Part shown: positions 42,765-50,095 of the stretch, piece after piece
Position numbering within the stretch: position 1 is the first letter of the stretch
How the letters are laid out: every line of letters begins with the position of its first letter
From: Bacteroidota bacterium
GTDB lineage: Bacteria; Bacteroidota; Bacteroidia; Bacteroidales; Bacteroidaceae
DNA: 50,095 nt
Assembly: GCA_023425865.1 (NCBI GenBank)
Contig: JAFABV010000005.1
Location: 1 to 50,095, forward strand
Direction: 5' to 3'
The notes under the pieces: model-generated
The model's input: the letters and a program-made list of their open reading frames with translations, nothing else
Told to the model about the DNA's origin: nothing
The model's database searches: none
Translations under genes and position numbers: made by a program

Positions 42765-43274
42765 ATGATGACAACATTATTATTGACACGCCACGGCGAA
42801 ACAGTGGATAACAAATCTCAGATATTGCAAGGGCAGACGCAAGGAGAACTCAATGAGACGGGGCGTCAGCAGGCTCGGGAAGTAAGAGAGCGTATGAAAG
42901 ACCGGCAGATTGACGTGTTTGTTTCAAGTGATCTACAGCGGTCGATAGAGACTTGCGAGATCATTGCCGCGCCCCATGGGTTGCCCGTTGTTACCACGCC
43001 GTTGTTGCGTGAACGTGATTGGGGAGGCTTTACAGGCAAATTTATTCCTGACCTGCAAGACTTAGAGTGGCCTGATGATATTGAAAGCTTGGAAAGTATG
43101 CTTAGCCGAGCCCGGAACCTGTTGACATGGATTAAGGTGGCCTATCCAGACAAAACCATACTTGCCGTGGGGCATGGTATCATCAACAAAGCCATACAAA
43201 GTGTGTATTACAACAAGCCGATGAACCAGGTTCAGAAGATGGACAATGGTGAAGTTAGGGTGCTGGTGTTGTAA
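42765..43274 (+). CDS. Histidine phosphatase family protein
   Basis: 169 residues from the first of two adjacent ATG codons; a TTG at 42729 overlaps the -7 box and is discarded. The catalytic LTRHGET is at residues 6-12, VSSDLQRSIETCEII gives the second Arg, LRERDWGGFTGK the Glu, and VGHGIINKA the second His. This is the phosphoglycerate-mutase-like branch that removes phosphate from small metabolites. The substrate is not evident. Divergent from the DUF308-like gene. Confidence 0.9.
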   Translation: MMTTLLLTRHGETVDNKSQILQGQTQGELNETGRQQAREVRERMKDRQIDVFVSSDLQRSIETCEIIAAPHGLPVVTTPLLRERDWGGFTGKFIPDLQDLEWPDDIESLESMLSRARNLLTWIKVAYPDKTILAVGHGIINKAIQSVYYNKPMNQVQKMDNGEVRVLVL

Positions 43275-43398
43275 ACAACAGCCACTGGGTAAATGGGTGT
43301 CAGTTTGTGGGAATCATGCTCCACGACAAACGGTGTGTGCGGCATTGTGATGACAAATGACCATTGCCTGGCAGATAAGTTATCGGATAAACACAAAT

Positions 43399-43430
43399 GA
43401 GGCTATGCAACTTCTGCCGCATAGCCTCTT
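43399..43430. terminator. Perfect 10-bp hairpin between convergent genes
   Basis: GAGGCTATGC (43399-43408) pairs with GCATAGCCTC (43419-43428), followed by TT. It lies between the histidine phosphatase and the reverse-strand Arg/Ser-rich protein. Nothing else is seen in 43275-43558. Confidence 0.7.
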
Positions 43431-43558
43431 ACTTATCATCATAACTCTCTAATTCTTGGTCTCCTGAGAAAATCTTTTTACCGGGAAGCTAATACTCTCG
43501 TTGAAACGCTTTTCATTGATTCCCTAAAATCATTATCAATAACCGTTATCTAAAGCTA

Positions 43559-44560
43559 TTATCTGTGTCCTCCAAATCGTCCTCCATTGCTGTTTCCGCT
43601 CGAACGTGTGCTGCCGCTATTGTTACCTCCGAAGCTACGTGAGGGAGCGCTCTGTGAGCGAGTGCTGCCGAAGCTGGATGAGCGTGAAGAGAAGCTGCGA
43701 GTGCTCGGACTTCCAAAAGTGCTCTGTGAGCGACTTGATGACCTGCTGTTGTCGGGTGTAAAGGTACGGCTGGGTGATGAGGTTGACCTGTTACCACCGA
43801 ACGTGCGGTTGTTTGACTCAGGGCGTGTCACCGTGGTGCGTGTGCTGCTCTCACGTGTAGAGCCGAACGACCTGGTGCGATTCTGCTGCTGGTTGTACAT
43901 TTCGTTGTTGCTGATGGTGCGGGTACCAGCATTGCTGCCGAACGAGCGTGTGCGGCTCTGCTGGATGCTATTGTTGCGGATGCCACCGTTGCCAAAAGTA
44001 CGATTGCTTTGGCTTGAGATACGCTGGCCACGTCCGTATTCGTTACGGTCAAATCCATCACGCATTCCCACATGACTTCTGCCATTGGCGATTCTGCCGA
44101 AGCTTCGGCCGTGGTACCAGCTGCGTCCACCGTTCATTGCCCAACTGTGTCCGCCGCGATAGCTCACGTAGAAAGCGGGGCGGCCGAAATAGTAGTAGTC
44201 ACGATGTGGATAGCGGGCATAGATGCCAAAGTGCCAGTAGCCTCCGTCCCAGTAGAGTGGACGATAGAAATAGCTGGCGTCGAGATACATACGATACTGC
44301 CAGTCGAACAGAATGTAGCTCAGGTCGAGGTTGCGTCTCGTCCAATAGGCACCGTAGAGGTCGTCGTAATCGTTTACGCCCATGAGGTAGTCGAGATTAA
44401 CCTCGTAGGCAGCCTCATACTGGTCATCGGTGAGATTGAGCTCGTAAGCCATCTTGTCGGTGAGGAAGAGGGCCTGCTCGCGGGCCTGCTCATAACTCAT
44501 TGCTGATGCCTGGATTGTTATGGTGAACAATGCTACAAGCGCAAAGATTAACTTTTTCAT
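43559..44560 (-). CDS. Exported Arg/Ser/Gly-rich repeat protein
   Basis: 333 residues from the ATG at 44560; the frame's earlier start lies at and beyond the -7 box. Signal peptide MKKLIFALVALFTITIQASA. The N-terminal domain (about 22-120) has AREQALFLTDKMAYELNLTDDQYEAAYEVN, a helical pattern like Spy/CpxP-type or calcium-dyad-like small domains, then Tyr/Trp-rich WDGGYWHFGIYARYPHRDYYYF. The C-terminal half (about 150-333) is low complexity with repeated RSFG/RTFG words and many Ser, Arg, Asn and Gly. The basic tail may bind nucleic acid or polysaccharide outside the cell; that is a guess. Confidence 0.82.
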   Translation of the reverse strand: MKKLIFALVALFTITIQASAMSYEQAREQALFLTDKMAYELNLTDDQYEAAYEVNLDYLMGVNDYDDLYGAYWTRRNLDLSYILFDWQYRMYLDASYFYRPLYWDGGYWHFGIYARYPHRDYYYFGRPAFYVSYRGGHSWAMNGGRSWYHGRSFGRIANGRSHVGMRDGFDRNEYGRGQRISSQSNRTFGNGGIRNNSIQQSRTRSFGSNAGTRTISNNEMYNQQQNRTRSFGSTRESSTRTTVTRPESNNRTFGGNRSTSSPSRTFTPDNSRSSSRSQSTFGSPSTRSFSSRSSSFGSTRSQSAPSRSFGGNNSGSTRSSGNSNGGRFGGHR

Positions 44561-44618
44561 ATCCTTATATTTTAAATTGTTCTTAATGTCGTGCAAGTGT
44601 TTCCTTATCTTCACGTTG

Positions 44619-44626
44619 CAAAAATA
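44619..44626 (-). promoter_or_regulatory. -7 box for the Arg/Ser-rich protein gene
   Basis: Reverse strand TATTTTTG, 58 bases before the ATG at 44560. Confidence 0.5.
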
Positions 44627-44691
44627 ATTCAAAAATAGAGAACATAGAAAGGTTTTCCCCTACATGAGCGGGGAAAATCCCTAAAAAGCAC

Positions 44692-44699
44692 TATCTTTG
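44692..44699 (+). promoter_or_regulatory. -7 box abutting the Wzi-like start codon
   Basis: TATCTTTG followed by CAAATC and then ATG at 44706. Transcription would begin at or next to the start codon. Confidence 0.6.
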
Positions 44700-44705
44700 C
44701 AAATC

Positions 44706-46289
44706 ATGACTAATAATGTACGCACGAGACAATGGGGACTGCTTTTCGCGCTGATGGTACCGGCGGCGCAGGCCTTGGCACAATATGCTTGGCAGGATGA
44801 TGCCGACCCTGGAAAGCTGGATCTGGGGCGAGAGATAACCTATCGGGTGGAGACCCAGGGATCGCTGTCGCACGGCACTACGCCCCTGTGGCTCAATGCC
44901 AACAAGTACGGACTCTCATCGCTCGACGAGAGCAACGGTTATGTGCGCGGGCAGGTTATCCGGCCGCTCAGCAACGACTCGGCTCGGCGGTGGGGCATGG
45001 GATATGGTGTTGATATTGCGATACCTGTCAACTACACTAGCAAGGTTGTGGTGCAGCAGGCGTTTGTAGAAGGACGATGGCTGCACGGCGTGGTCACCGT
45101 AGGTGCCAAGCAGTATGACATGGAGCTGAAAGACCAAAGACTCAGTTCGGGCGCGCAGACCTTGGGCATTAACGCGCGACCGGTGCCACAGGTAAGGCTG
45201 GCCCTACCTGAATATTACACCCTGCCTTTTGGGGGGCGATGGATACACGTCAAGGGTCACGTGGCTTTTGGCATGTTTACCGACGACAACTGGCAGACCG
45301 ACTTTACGAACAGGCAGAGCCGCTATTCCGACCATGCGTTATATCACAGCAAGGCCGGCTATGTGAAGATAGGCAATGAGGATGGTTTTTACCCGTTGTC
45401 ATTAGAGCTTGGATTGGAAATGGCCTCGCAGTTTGGAGGAACAAGTCATCAGCCGGATGGCAATGGCAATGAGGTGCTATACAAGGGTGGTCGCGGATTC
45501 AAATCCTTCTGGAATGCTTTCATTCCAGGAGGGTCTGACGTTACGGATGGTGAATATGCCAATGTTGAAGGAAACAACTTAGGCAGTTATGTGGCACGCG
45601 TCAACTATGATGTGGAGAACTGGAGCGCTGCCCTGTATGCCGATCATTTCTTTGAAGACCATTCGCAGATGTTCCTCATCGACTATAATGGCTACGGAAC
45701 TGGCGAGGAGTGGAACGTCAAGAAAGACAAGCGCTACTTCATGTACGCGCTTAAAGACATTATGCTGGGGGCGGAGCTCAAACTGAAGTATGGCACTTGG
45801 CTGCGAGGGCTAGTGATAGAATACCTCTATACCAAATACCAGAGCGGTCCTTATAATCACGACAGAACACTCAACATCTCCGACCATGTGGCCGGTCAGG
45901 ACGAGTATTATAACCACAGCTTCTACACCGGATGGCAACACTGGGGGCAGGTGATGGGCAACCCGCTCTACCGCTCGCCCATTTACAATGATGACGGACA
46001 AATCAATGTGAAGGATAACCGGTTTGTGGCCTGGCACCTTGGTTTGGAGGGCAGTCCCACAGAGCGATTGGGCTATCGGTTGCTGGCCACTTACCAGACG
46101 GGTTATGGCACATACGGCTCGCCCTATACCAGCAAGCGCCACAACACCAGTCTGATGCTCGAGGGCAGCTACCACTTTGACAAGGGATGGACCGTCACCG
46201 GTGCCGTGGGCATCGACCGTGGCAGCATACTCGGTGACAACCACGGATTCCAGCTCACTGTGTGCAAGAAAGGCGTGTTTAATCTCTAA
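44706..46289 (+). CDS. Wzi-like capsule assembly outer-membrane protein
   Basis: 527 residues from the ATG at 44706 (MTNNVRTRQWGLLFALMVPAAQALAQ, a signal peptide). The mature protein is a beta-barrel with the family traits TPLWLNANKYGLSSLDESNGYVRG, VTVGAKQYDMELKDQRLSSG, LPEYYTLPFGGRWIHVKGH and FKSFWNAFIPGGSD. Wzi proteins help attach or organise capsular polysaccharide on the outer membrane. It leads a short plus-strand unit with a lipoprotein, and faces the sugar-transferase genes across a repeat-bearing spacer. Confidence 0.88.
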   Translation: MTNNVRTRQWGLLFALMVPAAQALAQYAWQDDADPGKLDLGREITYRVETQGSLSHGTTPLWLNANKYGLSSLDESNGYVRGQVIRPLSNDSARRWGMGYGVDIAIPVNYTSKVVVQQAFVEGRWLHGVVTVGAKQYDMELKDQRLSSGAQTLGINARPVPQVRLALPEYYTLPFGGRWIHVKGHVAFGMFTDDNWQTDFTNRQSRYSDHALYHSKAGYVKIGNEDGFYPLSLELGLEMASQFGGTSHQPDGNGNEVLYKGGRGFKSFWNAFIPGGSDVTDGEYANVEGNNLGSYVARVNYDVENWSAALYADHFFEDHSQMFLIDYNGYGTGEEWNVKKDKRYFMYALKDIMLGAELKLKYGTWLRGLVIEYLYTKYQSGPYNHDRTLNISDHVAGQDEYYNHSFYTGWQHWGQVMGNPLYRSPIYNDDGQINVKDNRFVAWHLGLEGSPTERLGYRLLATYQTGYGTYGSPYTSKRHNTSLMLEGSYHFDKGWTVTGAVGIDRGSILGDNHGFQLTVCKKGVFNL

Positions 46290-46300
46290 AGACTTAACTC

Positions 46301-46756
46301 ATGAAGCAACCTCACATGAAATACTTCCTGCTTTCTCTTCTACTTGGTTGCATGTTGATGGCCTCGTGCGACATCGAGACCAGTGGCAACGGTGACCTTG
46401 ACGGGTTTTGGCATCTGGTGGAGGTAGATAGCCTGCAGACCTTCGGAAAGGCTGATGTAGCCGACCAGCGACTCTTCTGGGGGGTGCAGGCCAAGCTCAT
46501 CCATCTGCAAGGGGCTGACAACAGGTTTTACCTGCGGTTCAACCATACTGCCGACAGTCTGATACTTTACCAGCCTTACCTCGACCATTGGCATCAAGAT
46601 CAGGAAGATGGCGGTGATATACCTGTAGACGACGCTACGCTGATGGCACCCTACGGCATACAGCGCCTCGAAGAACATTACAAGGTAGAGGCACTCGATG
46701 GGGAGAAGATGATACTTTCAACCAGCACCCTGCGCCTATTTTTCAAGAAGTTTTAA
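46301..46756 (+). CDS. Small lipoprotein of lipocalin-like type
   Basis: 151 residues (an internal ATG at 46316 would give 146). Lipobox LMASC. The opening GNGDLDGFWHLVEVDSLQTFGKADV is that of small Bacteroidetes lipocalin-like lipoproteins (LxGxW start); the rest alternates strands and ends TSTLRLFFKKF. It follows the Wzi-like gene by 11 bases and is probably cotranscribed, suggesting a role at the outer membrane in capsule or envelope assembly. Confidence 0.8.
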   Translation: MKQPHMKYFLLSLLLGCMLMASCDIETSGNGDLDGFWHLVEVDSLQTFGKADVADQRLFWGVQAKLIHLQGADNRFYLRFNHTADSLILYQPYLDHWHQDQEDGGDIPVDDATLMAPYGIQRLEEHYKVEALDGEKMILSTSTLRLFFKKF

Positions 46757-46844
46757 TGACAAATTTGTAGTCCTCATCTTATGTTGGGGCTGTGTCGGTG
46801 CCTATTATTGGTAAGCAGAAGGATTTGTATGTTGTAAACGTGCC

Positions 46845-46918
46845 GTTTAGGGTTGCTAAAGCTATAGTTTAGGAAGGGCAAACCTTGGGTTTACGATAGC
46901 TAACTCCATGGGTTACTT
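46845..46918. repeat. 22-base palindromic tandem array (GTTTAG type), 3-4 units
   Basis: GTTTAGG, GTTTAGG, GTTTACG and GTTA begin at 46845, 46867, 46889 and 46912, spacings 22, 22 and 23. Right halves read GCTAAAGC, GCAAACC and GCTAACT. The spacer 46757-46994 holds no gene. Confidence 0.7.
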
Positions 46919-46994
46919 TTCCTCTTACTCTCGCTGTAGTGCAAGAACAGTGATATTTGTGTATAGAAGGGGCAATGTGGTGTACGGCCAAATA

Positions 46995-47570
46995 CTAAAA
47001 CTTCTTGCCGAAGGCGATGTTGATGAAGGTCTTGAAGAGTATTTTTGCGTCGAACCACCACGACCGATGTTCCAAGTAATAGAGGTCGAGTTCCAATCGT
47101 CGCAGCATCTTCTCCATAGTGTCTGTGTACCCATTATAGAGTGTGGCGTAAGATGTCACTCCCGGCCGTATTTGGTACAGCAACACATATCTGGGGTCAT
47201 GTTTCATGATTTGGTCGATATAATACTTCCGTTCGGGCCTTGGACCGATAAACGCCATGTCACCCTTCAATACGTTCCATAGCTGCGGCAGTTCGTCGAG
47301 GTGATGATCGCGCAGAAAGCGGCCTGTCTTGGTCAGCCTGTTGTCGCCTTCTATCTCGAGCAGTTGCGGCTCACCGTCTGTCTCAGCATTCATTCGCATG
47401 CTGCGAAATTTGTATATATTGAATGGCTTGCCGTGCAGTCCTATACGTTCTTGAGAGAAAATGACCGGCAGGCCGTCCTCTAACCTAATAGCCAACGCAC
47501 ATGCTGCAATTAATGGTGAAAAGACGATAAGGCAAATAGCTGCAAGTAGACTGTCGATAGTTCTTTTCAT
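46995..47570 (-). CDS. Monotopic sugar-phosphate transferase (WcaJ/PglC-like)
   Basis: 191 residues. One re-entrant membrane helix (about 3-28: KRTIDSLLAAICLIVFSPLI), then FSQERIGLHGKPFNIYKFRSMR, LRDHHLDELPQLWNVLKGDM with the catalytic Asp-Glu pair, and FIGPRPERKYY. It moves a sugar phosphate from a UDP-sugar to undecaprenyl phosphate, starting a repeat unit for capsule or exopolysaccharide. Its start overlaps the end of the next transferase gene (ATGA, 47567-47570). Confidence 0.94.
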   Translation of the reverse strand: MKRTIDSLLAAICLIVFSPLIAACALAIRLEDGLPVIFSQERIGLHGKPFNIYKFRSMRMNAETDGEPQLLEIEGDNRLTKTGRFLRDHHLDELPQLWNVLKGDMAFIGPRPERKYYIDQIMKHDPRYVLLYQIRPGVTSYATLYNGYTDTMEKMLRRLELDLYYLEHRSWWFDAKILFKTFINIAFGKKF

Positions 47571-48673
47571 TTGTTGCGTGGTCCTTTAATGGCTTTCTTG
47601 GTTCGAATGTTCAGCGTAATATTCAACGCTGTGTACAAAAGAACGTCCATGATAAAGATAAAGGTTAAGCCCGTGAAACGATAGACAAGACAATTTAGGA
47701 CAATGAATGACAAAGCAAGGCAAAGGATAATGATCAGGGTCTGTTTCATTGGAATGCCTAATCGCATAAACTTATGATGAATGTGGTTTTTATCAGCATT
47801 AAATAAGGGCTTTTTTGTACGCAACCGATGCAGCACTACGCGCACTACGTCGAAGGTCGGTATGATGAGTAAGGAGTATGCTATAGGCATTCTATGAGGT
47901 GCAAAGGGCATTACGGTAGGATTGTTCATCGTGTATTTTACGAAAAGGAATCCAAGTATGAAACCTAATGTAAGGCTACCACTATCGCCCATAAATATTT
48001 TGCGGTTATGCTCCTCCTTTCCAAAAAGATTATAATAAAGGTATGGTATCAACGCCCCCATTAGTCCTGCAATTAAAATGCAGTATACATAAATGTGTTC
48101 GGAATAGAACGCAAACATAAATCCTGCAAGAGCAATCTCTGTAAGACTGGCACAAAGTCCATCAATGCCATCGATTAAGTTCATGGCATTGCAAATGAAA
48201 ACGATAGTGAACACAGTTAGTGGAGCCCCAACACAGAATGGGAGGTCGTAAATTCCAAATAGTCCATATAAATTGTTGATATACAGATTGGACAACGGAA
48301 GAACAACTGCTGCTATGATCTGTGCCGTAAATTTGATGTTGGCGCCGAGTCCCGTCAGGTCATCTACAAGCCCAACAATATATATGATGAGCAGTCCAAG
48401 AAAAAAATATAAAGACCATAGATTGATGGAAATTCGGTTACCCTGGTAATCATTGGCCATCACCAGCAGGGCTAAGATAAAGGCAATGAGCATACTGGGC
48501 ATGAACGCCACGCCACCCAGACGGGGTATCATGGTTTTGTGCATTTTCCTGGCATTAGGGATGTCGTATAAACGTTTCTCCTTGCAAAAGTCCAGTATCG
48601 CCGGGATGGCTAAGAACCCGCACCCCATACTGATGGCCAAAGCACCGAGGATTAATAGAATATACAGAGTCAT
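47567..48673 (-). CDS. Polytopic sugar-phosphate transferase (WecA/TagO-like)
   Basis: 368 residues from the ATG at 48673; a GTG 13 codons earlier is less likely. About 11 membrane segments. Motifs: PNARKMHKTMIPRLGG, GLVDDLTGL with the Asp pair, CNAMNLIDGIDGL with catalytic Asp, FMGDSGSLTLGF, and the cytoplasmic DKNHIHHKFMRLG. These enzymes put N-acetylglucosamine-phosphate or a related sugar on undecaprenyl phosphate. Translationally coupled to a monotopic enzyme doing the same type of first step. Confidence 0.93.
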   Translation of the reverse strand: MTLYILLILGALAISMGCGFLAIPAILDFCKEKRLYDIPNARKMHKTMIPRLGGVAFMPSMLIAFILALLVMANDYQGNRISINLWSLYFFLGLLIIYIVGLVDDLTGLGANIKFTAQIIAAVVLPLSNLYINNLYGLFGIYDLPFCVGAPLTVFTIVFICNAMNLIDGIDGLCASLTEIALAGFMFAFYSEHIYVYCILIAGLMGALIPYLYYNLFGKEEHNRKIFMGDSGSLTLGFILGFLFVKYTMNNPTVMPFAPHRMPIAYSLLIIPTFDVVRVVLHRLRTKKPLFNADKNHIHHKFMRLGIPMKQTLIIILCLALSFIVLNCLVYRFTGLTFIFIMDVLLYTALNITLNIRTKKAIKGPRNK

Positions 48674-48786
48674 CAAATATTTTGAAATTTGTTTTCGTTT
48701 AATATAAAACACGAAATATCAAGAAATATTGCACGGTGAAGCAATAATAATTGGAATTGTTTGTTTTATTGAAAAGCGAGCGATAT

Positions 48787-49542
48787 ATGAAAGTTTCTAT
48801 TATAACCGTAACTTACAACAGTGCTGCCACTTTGAAAGATACGATAATTTCAGTGATAAGCCAGACTTACCAGGACATAGAATATATTATTGTCGACGGA
48901 GGATCAAAAGACGGAACAGTAGACATCATCCGATCATTTGAGCCAGAATTCGGAGGGAGGCTAAAGTGGAAATCTGAGAAGGATCGTGGTATTTATGATG
49001 CCATGAACAAGGGAATTGGCATGGCTACGGGTGAGGTTGTTGGTATCCTCAACTCTGACGATTATTTTACCTCACCTGATGTAATAGCTCGTATGGTCGA
49101 AGCGTTCGAGGATAAAGGTCTGGATGCAGTATATGGAGATATTCATTTCATACATAATAATAATCCATCCAAGTGTGTGCGTTATTATTCGTCCAAACGA
49201 TTCCGGCCTTTTTGGCTTCGTTTTGGTTTTATGCCAGCTCACCCCTCATTCTATCTCCGTAGAAAGATTTATCAGCAAGTTGGAGGGTACAAACTCGATT
49301 ACAAGATAGGTGCCGATTATGAAATGATGGTGCGCTTGTTTCGGGTGTACCGTATAAGAACCCAATACATCCCTTTGGACTTTGTGACAATGAGAACAGG
49401 CGGAGTGAGCACCAAAGACCTGCGTAGTCGGATGACATTGGTAAAAGAGGATGTCAGGGCCTGTAGGGAGAATGGCATTTATACCAACAGTCTGATGATT
49501 AGTTGCAAGTATCTATATAAGATGCTGGAACTGAAGTTGTAA
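48787..49542 (+). CDS. GT2 family glycosyltransferase
   Basis: 251 residues from the ATG at 48787. GT-A fold with SIITVTYNSAATLKDTI, YIIVDGGSKDGTVDII, EKDRGIYDAMNKGI, and the metal-binding NSDDYF, then HPSFYLRRKIY and IGADYEMMVRLF. It adds a sugar from a nucleotide donor in the cytoplasm, probably to the lipid-linked unit begun by the neighbouring transferases. Divergent from them; the locus is interrupted or ends here at an IS982 element. Confidence 0.92.
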   Translation: MKVSIITVTYNSAATLKDTIISVISQTYQDIEYIIVDGGSKDGTVDIIRSFEPEFGGRLKWKSEKDRGIYDAMNKGIGMATGEVVGILNSDDYFTSPDVIARMVEAFEDKGLDAVYGDIHFIHNNNPSKCVRYYSSKRFRPFWLRFGFMPAHPSFYLRRKIYQQVGGYKLDYKIGADYEMMVRLFRVYRIRTQYIPLDFVTMRTGGVSTKDLRSRMTLVKEDVRACRENGIYTNSLMISCKYLYKMLELKL

Positions 49543-49815
49543 GCAATATGGCCTTTACTGAAAACAATGTGAGTATTTTAGATTATTACAGTCCGCAAGA
49601 TATAGAAAGCCCCATCCTAACTTATTGAAACATAGGAAATGGGTGATTCCATATTAGCGACAAGCCCTCCTACTCGTTTTCTGTTACCTTTGTTGTCCCC
49701 CCCGATCATCATATACGTGAGTTCGGGATAAGAAAATCCTTAAAAAAGTTGGTAATCTCACTAATATTTTGTACTTTTATAGTTGAATATCAATAAATTA
49801 TAAAAATATTAAGTG
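49543..49815. other. Spacer carrying the left end of the IS982 element
   Basis: No gene. A polycytosine run near 49697-49703 and the sequence at 49723-49747 shared with 371-395 probably mark the element's end region. The exact border and any target duplication cannot be set because the other end is outside the window. Confidence 0.5.
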
Positions 49816-50095
49816 ATGATTACCAAGGACAAAGTTATAGAAGTTTTCTGTATTATCGATGAGTTTGACAAGAATTTGAATGCCGAACTGGCAAAAAACC
49901 TGCAATTACCTTCCCATGACGGTAATGGAAAGCACTATCGTAACCGCAAGGGTAGACTATCGGAAAGTGAGATCATGACCATCCTTGTATGCTATCATTT
50001 CGGCACGTACAGAAACTTCAAGGAGTACTATCTCAACTGTATCCGTGGGCTATTCAGACAGGAGTTTCCTGACGCCGTTTCCTACAACCGTTTTG
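49816..50095 (+). CDS. IS982 family transposase (partial)
   Basis: The first 93 residues, open to the window edge. MITKDKVIEVFCIIDEFDKNLN, then HYRNRKGRLSESEIMTILV, CYHFGTYRNFKEYY and FPDAVSYNRF match the N-terminal region of Bacteroidetes IS982 transposases, DDE enzymes that move the element. No frameshift is seen in the part present. It follows a glycosyltransferase in a polysaccharide locus, a common landing site for insertion sequences. Confidence 0.9.
   Translation, partial: MITKDKVIEVFCIIDEFDKNLNAELAKNLQLPSHDGNGKHYRNRKGRLSESEIMTILVCYHFGTYRNFKEYYLNCIRGLFRQEFPDAVSYNRF

Overview
The window looks like the chromosome of a Bacteroidetes bacterium, most likely Prevotella or a close relative. 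Promoters are of the Bacteroidetes type (-7 box TAnnTTTG, in several places with TTTG 19-20 bases upstream), Shine-Dalgarno sequences are absent, lipoproteins are numerous, and the gene families (DUF4369 and DUF5689 lipoproteins, TonB-dependent receptors, Wzi-like capsule proteins, IS66 and IS982 elements) are typical of that phylum. Assignments rest on motif and family recognition, not on database searches.

Layout. 1-1250: the start of an IS66 tnpB gene cut by the window edge, then about 1 kb of non-coding DNA with short-period palindromic repeat arrays and a long inverted repeat. 1251-10175: a lipoprotein, a PycB/oxaloacetate-decarboxylase-like carboxyltransferase whose biotin-carrier-like tail lacks the biotinyl-lysine motif, an HD hydrolase, an LptD-like outer-membrane protein, and two PLP enzymes of sulfur amino acid metabolism. 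10695-20906 (minus strand): mfd, a DPM1-like glycosyltransferase, plsC, a membrane metallophosphoesterase, a free-standing MetH reactivation domain, pyrC, a DUF4369 lipoprotein, a small membrane protein and an FtsB-like division protein. 21101-28007: dnaX, asnA, tRNA-Arg(CCG), pepT and a Kef-type antiporter. 28204-31728 (minus strand): an orphan TrpB2-type tryptophan synthase beta chain, then thioredoxin reductase and a thioredoxin-type glutathione peroxidase.

31958-41858 contains the most interesting locus. A TonB-dependent receptor without the usual N-terminal regulatory domain is followed by two lipoproteins, at least one with predicted OB-fold-like domains. A secreted endonuclease/exonuclease/phosphatase protein is divergently encoded, and a lipoprotein NucA-type endonuclease lies nearby. 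A uracil-DNA-glycosylase-like protein and uridine kinase follow. Together these suggest a surface system that captures and degrades extracellular nucleic acid and feeds salvage, comparable in layout to a polysaccharide utilization locus but with nucleases.

41974-50095: a DUF308-like membrane protein, a histidine phosphatase, an exported Arg/Ser-rich protein, then the edge of a surface polysaccharide locus (Wzi-like protein, lipoprotein, two adjacent sugar-phosphate transferases of different folds, a GT2 glycosyltransferase), ending in an IS982-family transposase cut by the window edge.

A second theme is intergenic. Three spacers carry 4-6 tandem copies of a 23-base palindromic unit built on TTCTATATAGAA, and three spacers carry about 22-base units built on GTTTAGC...GCTAAAC. 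Two spacers carry both.
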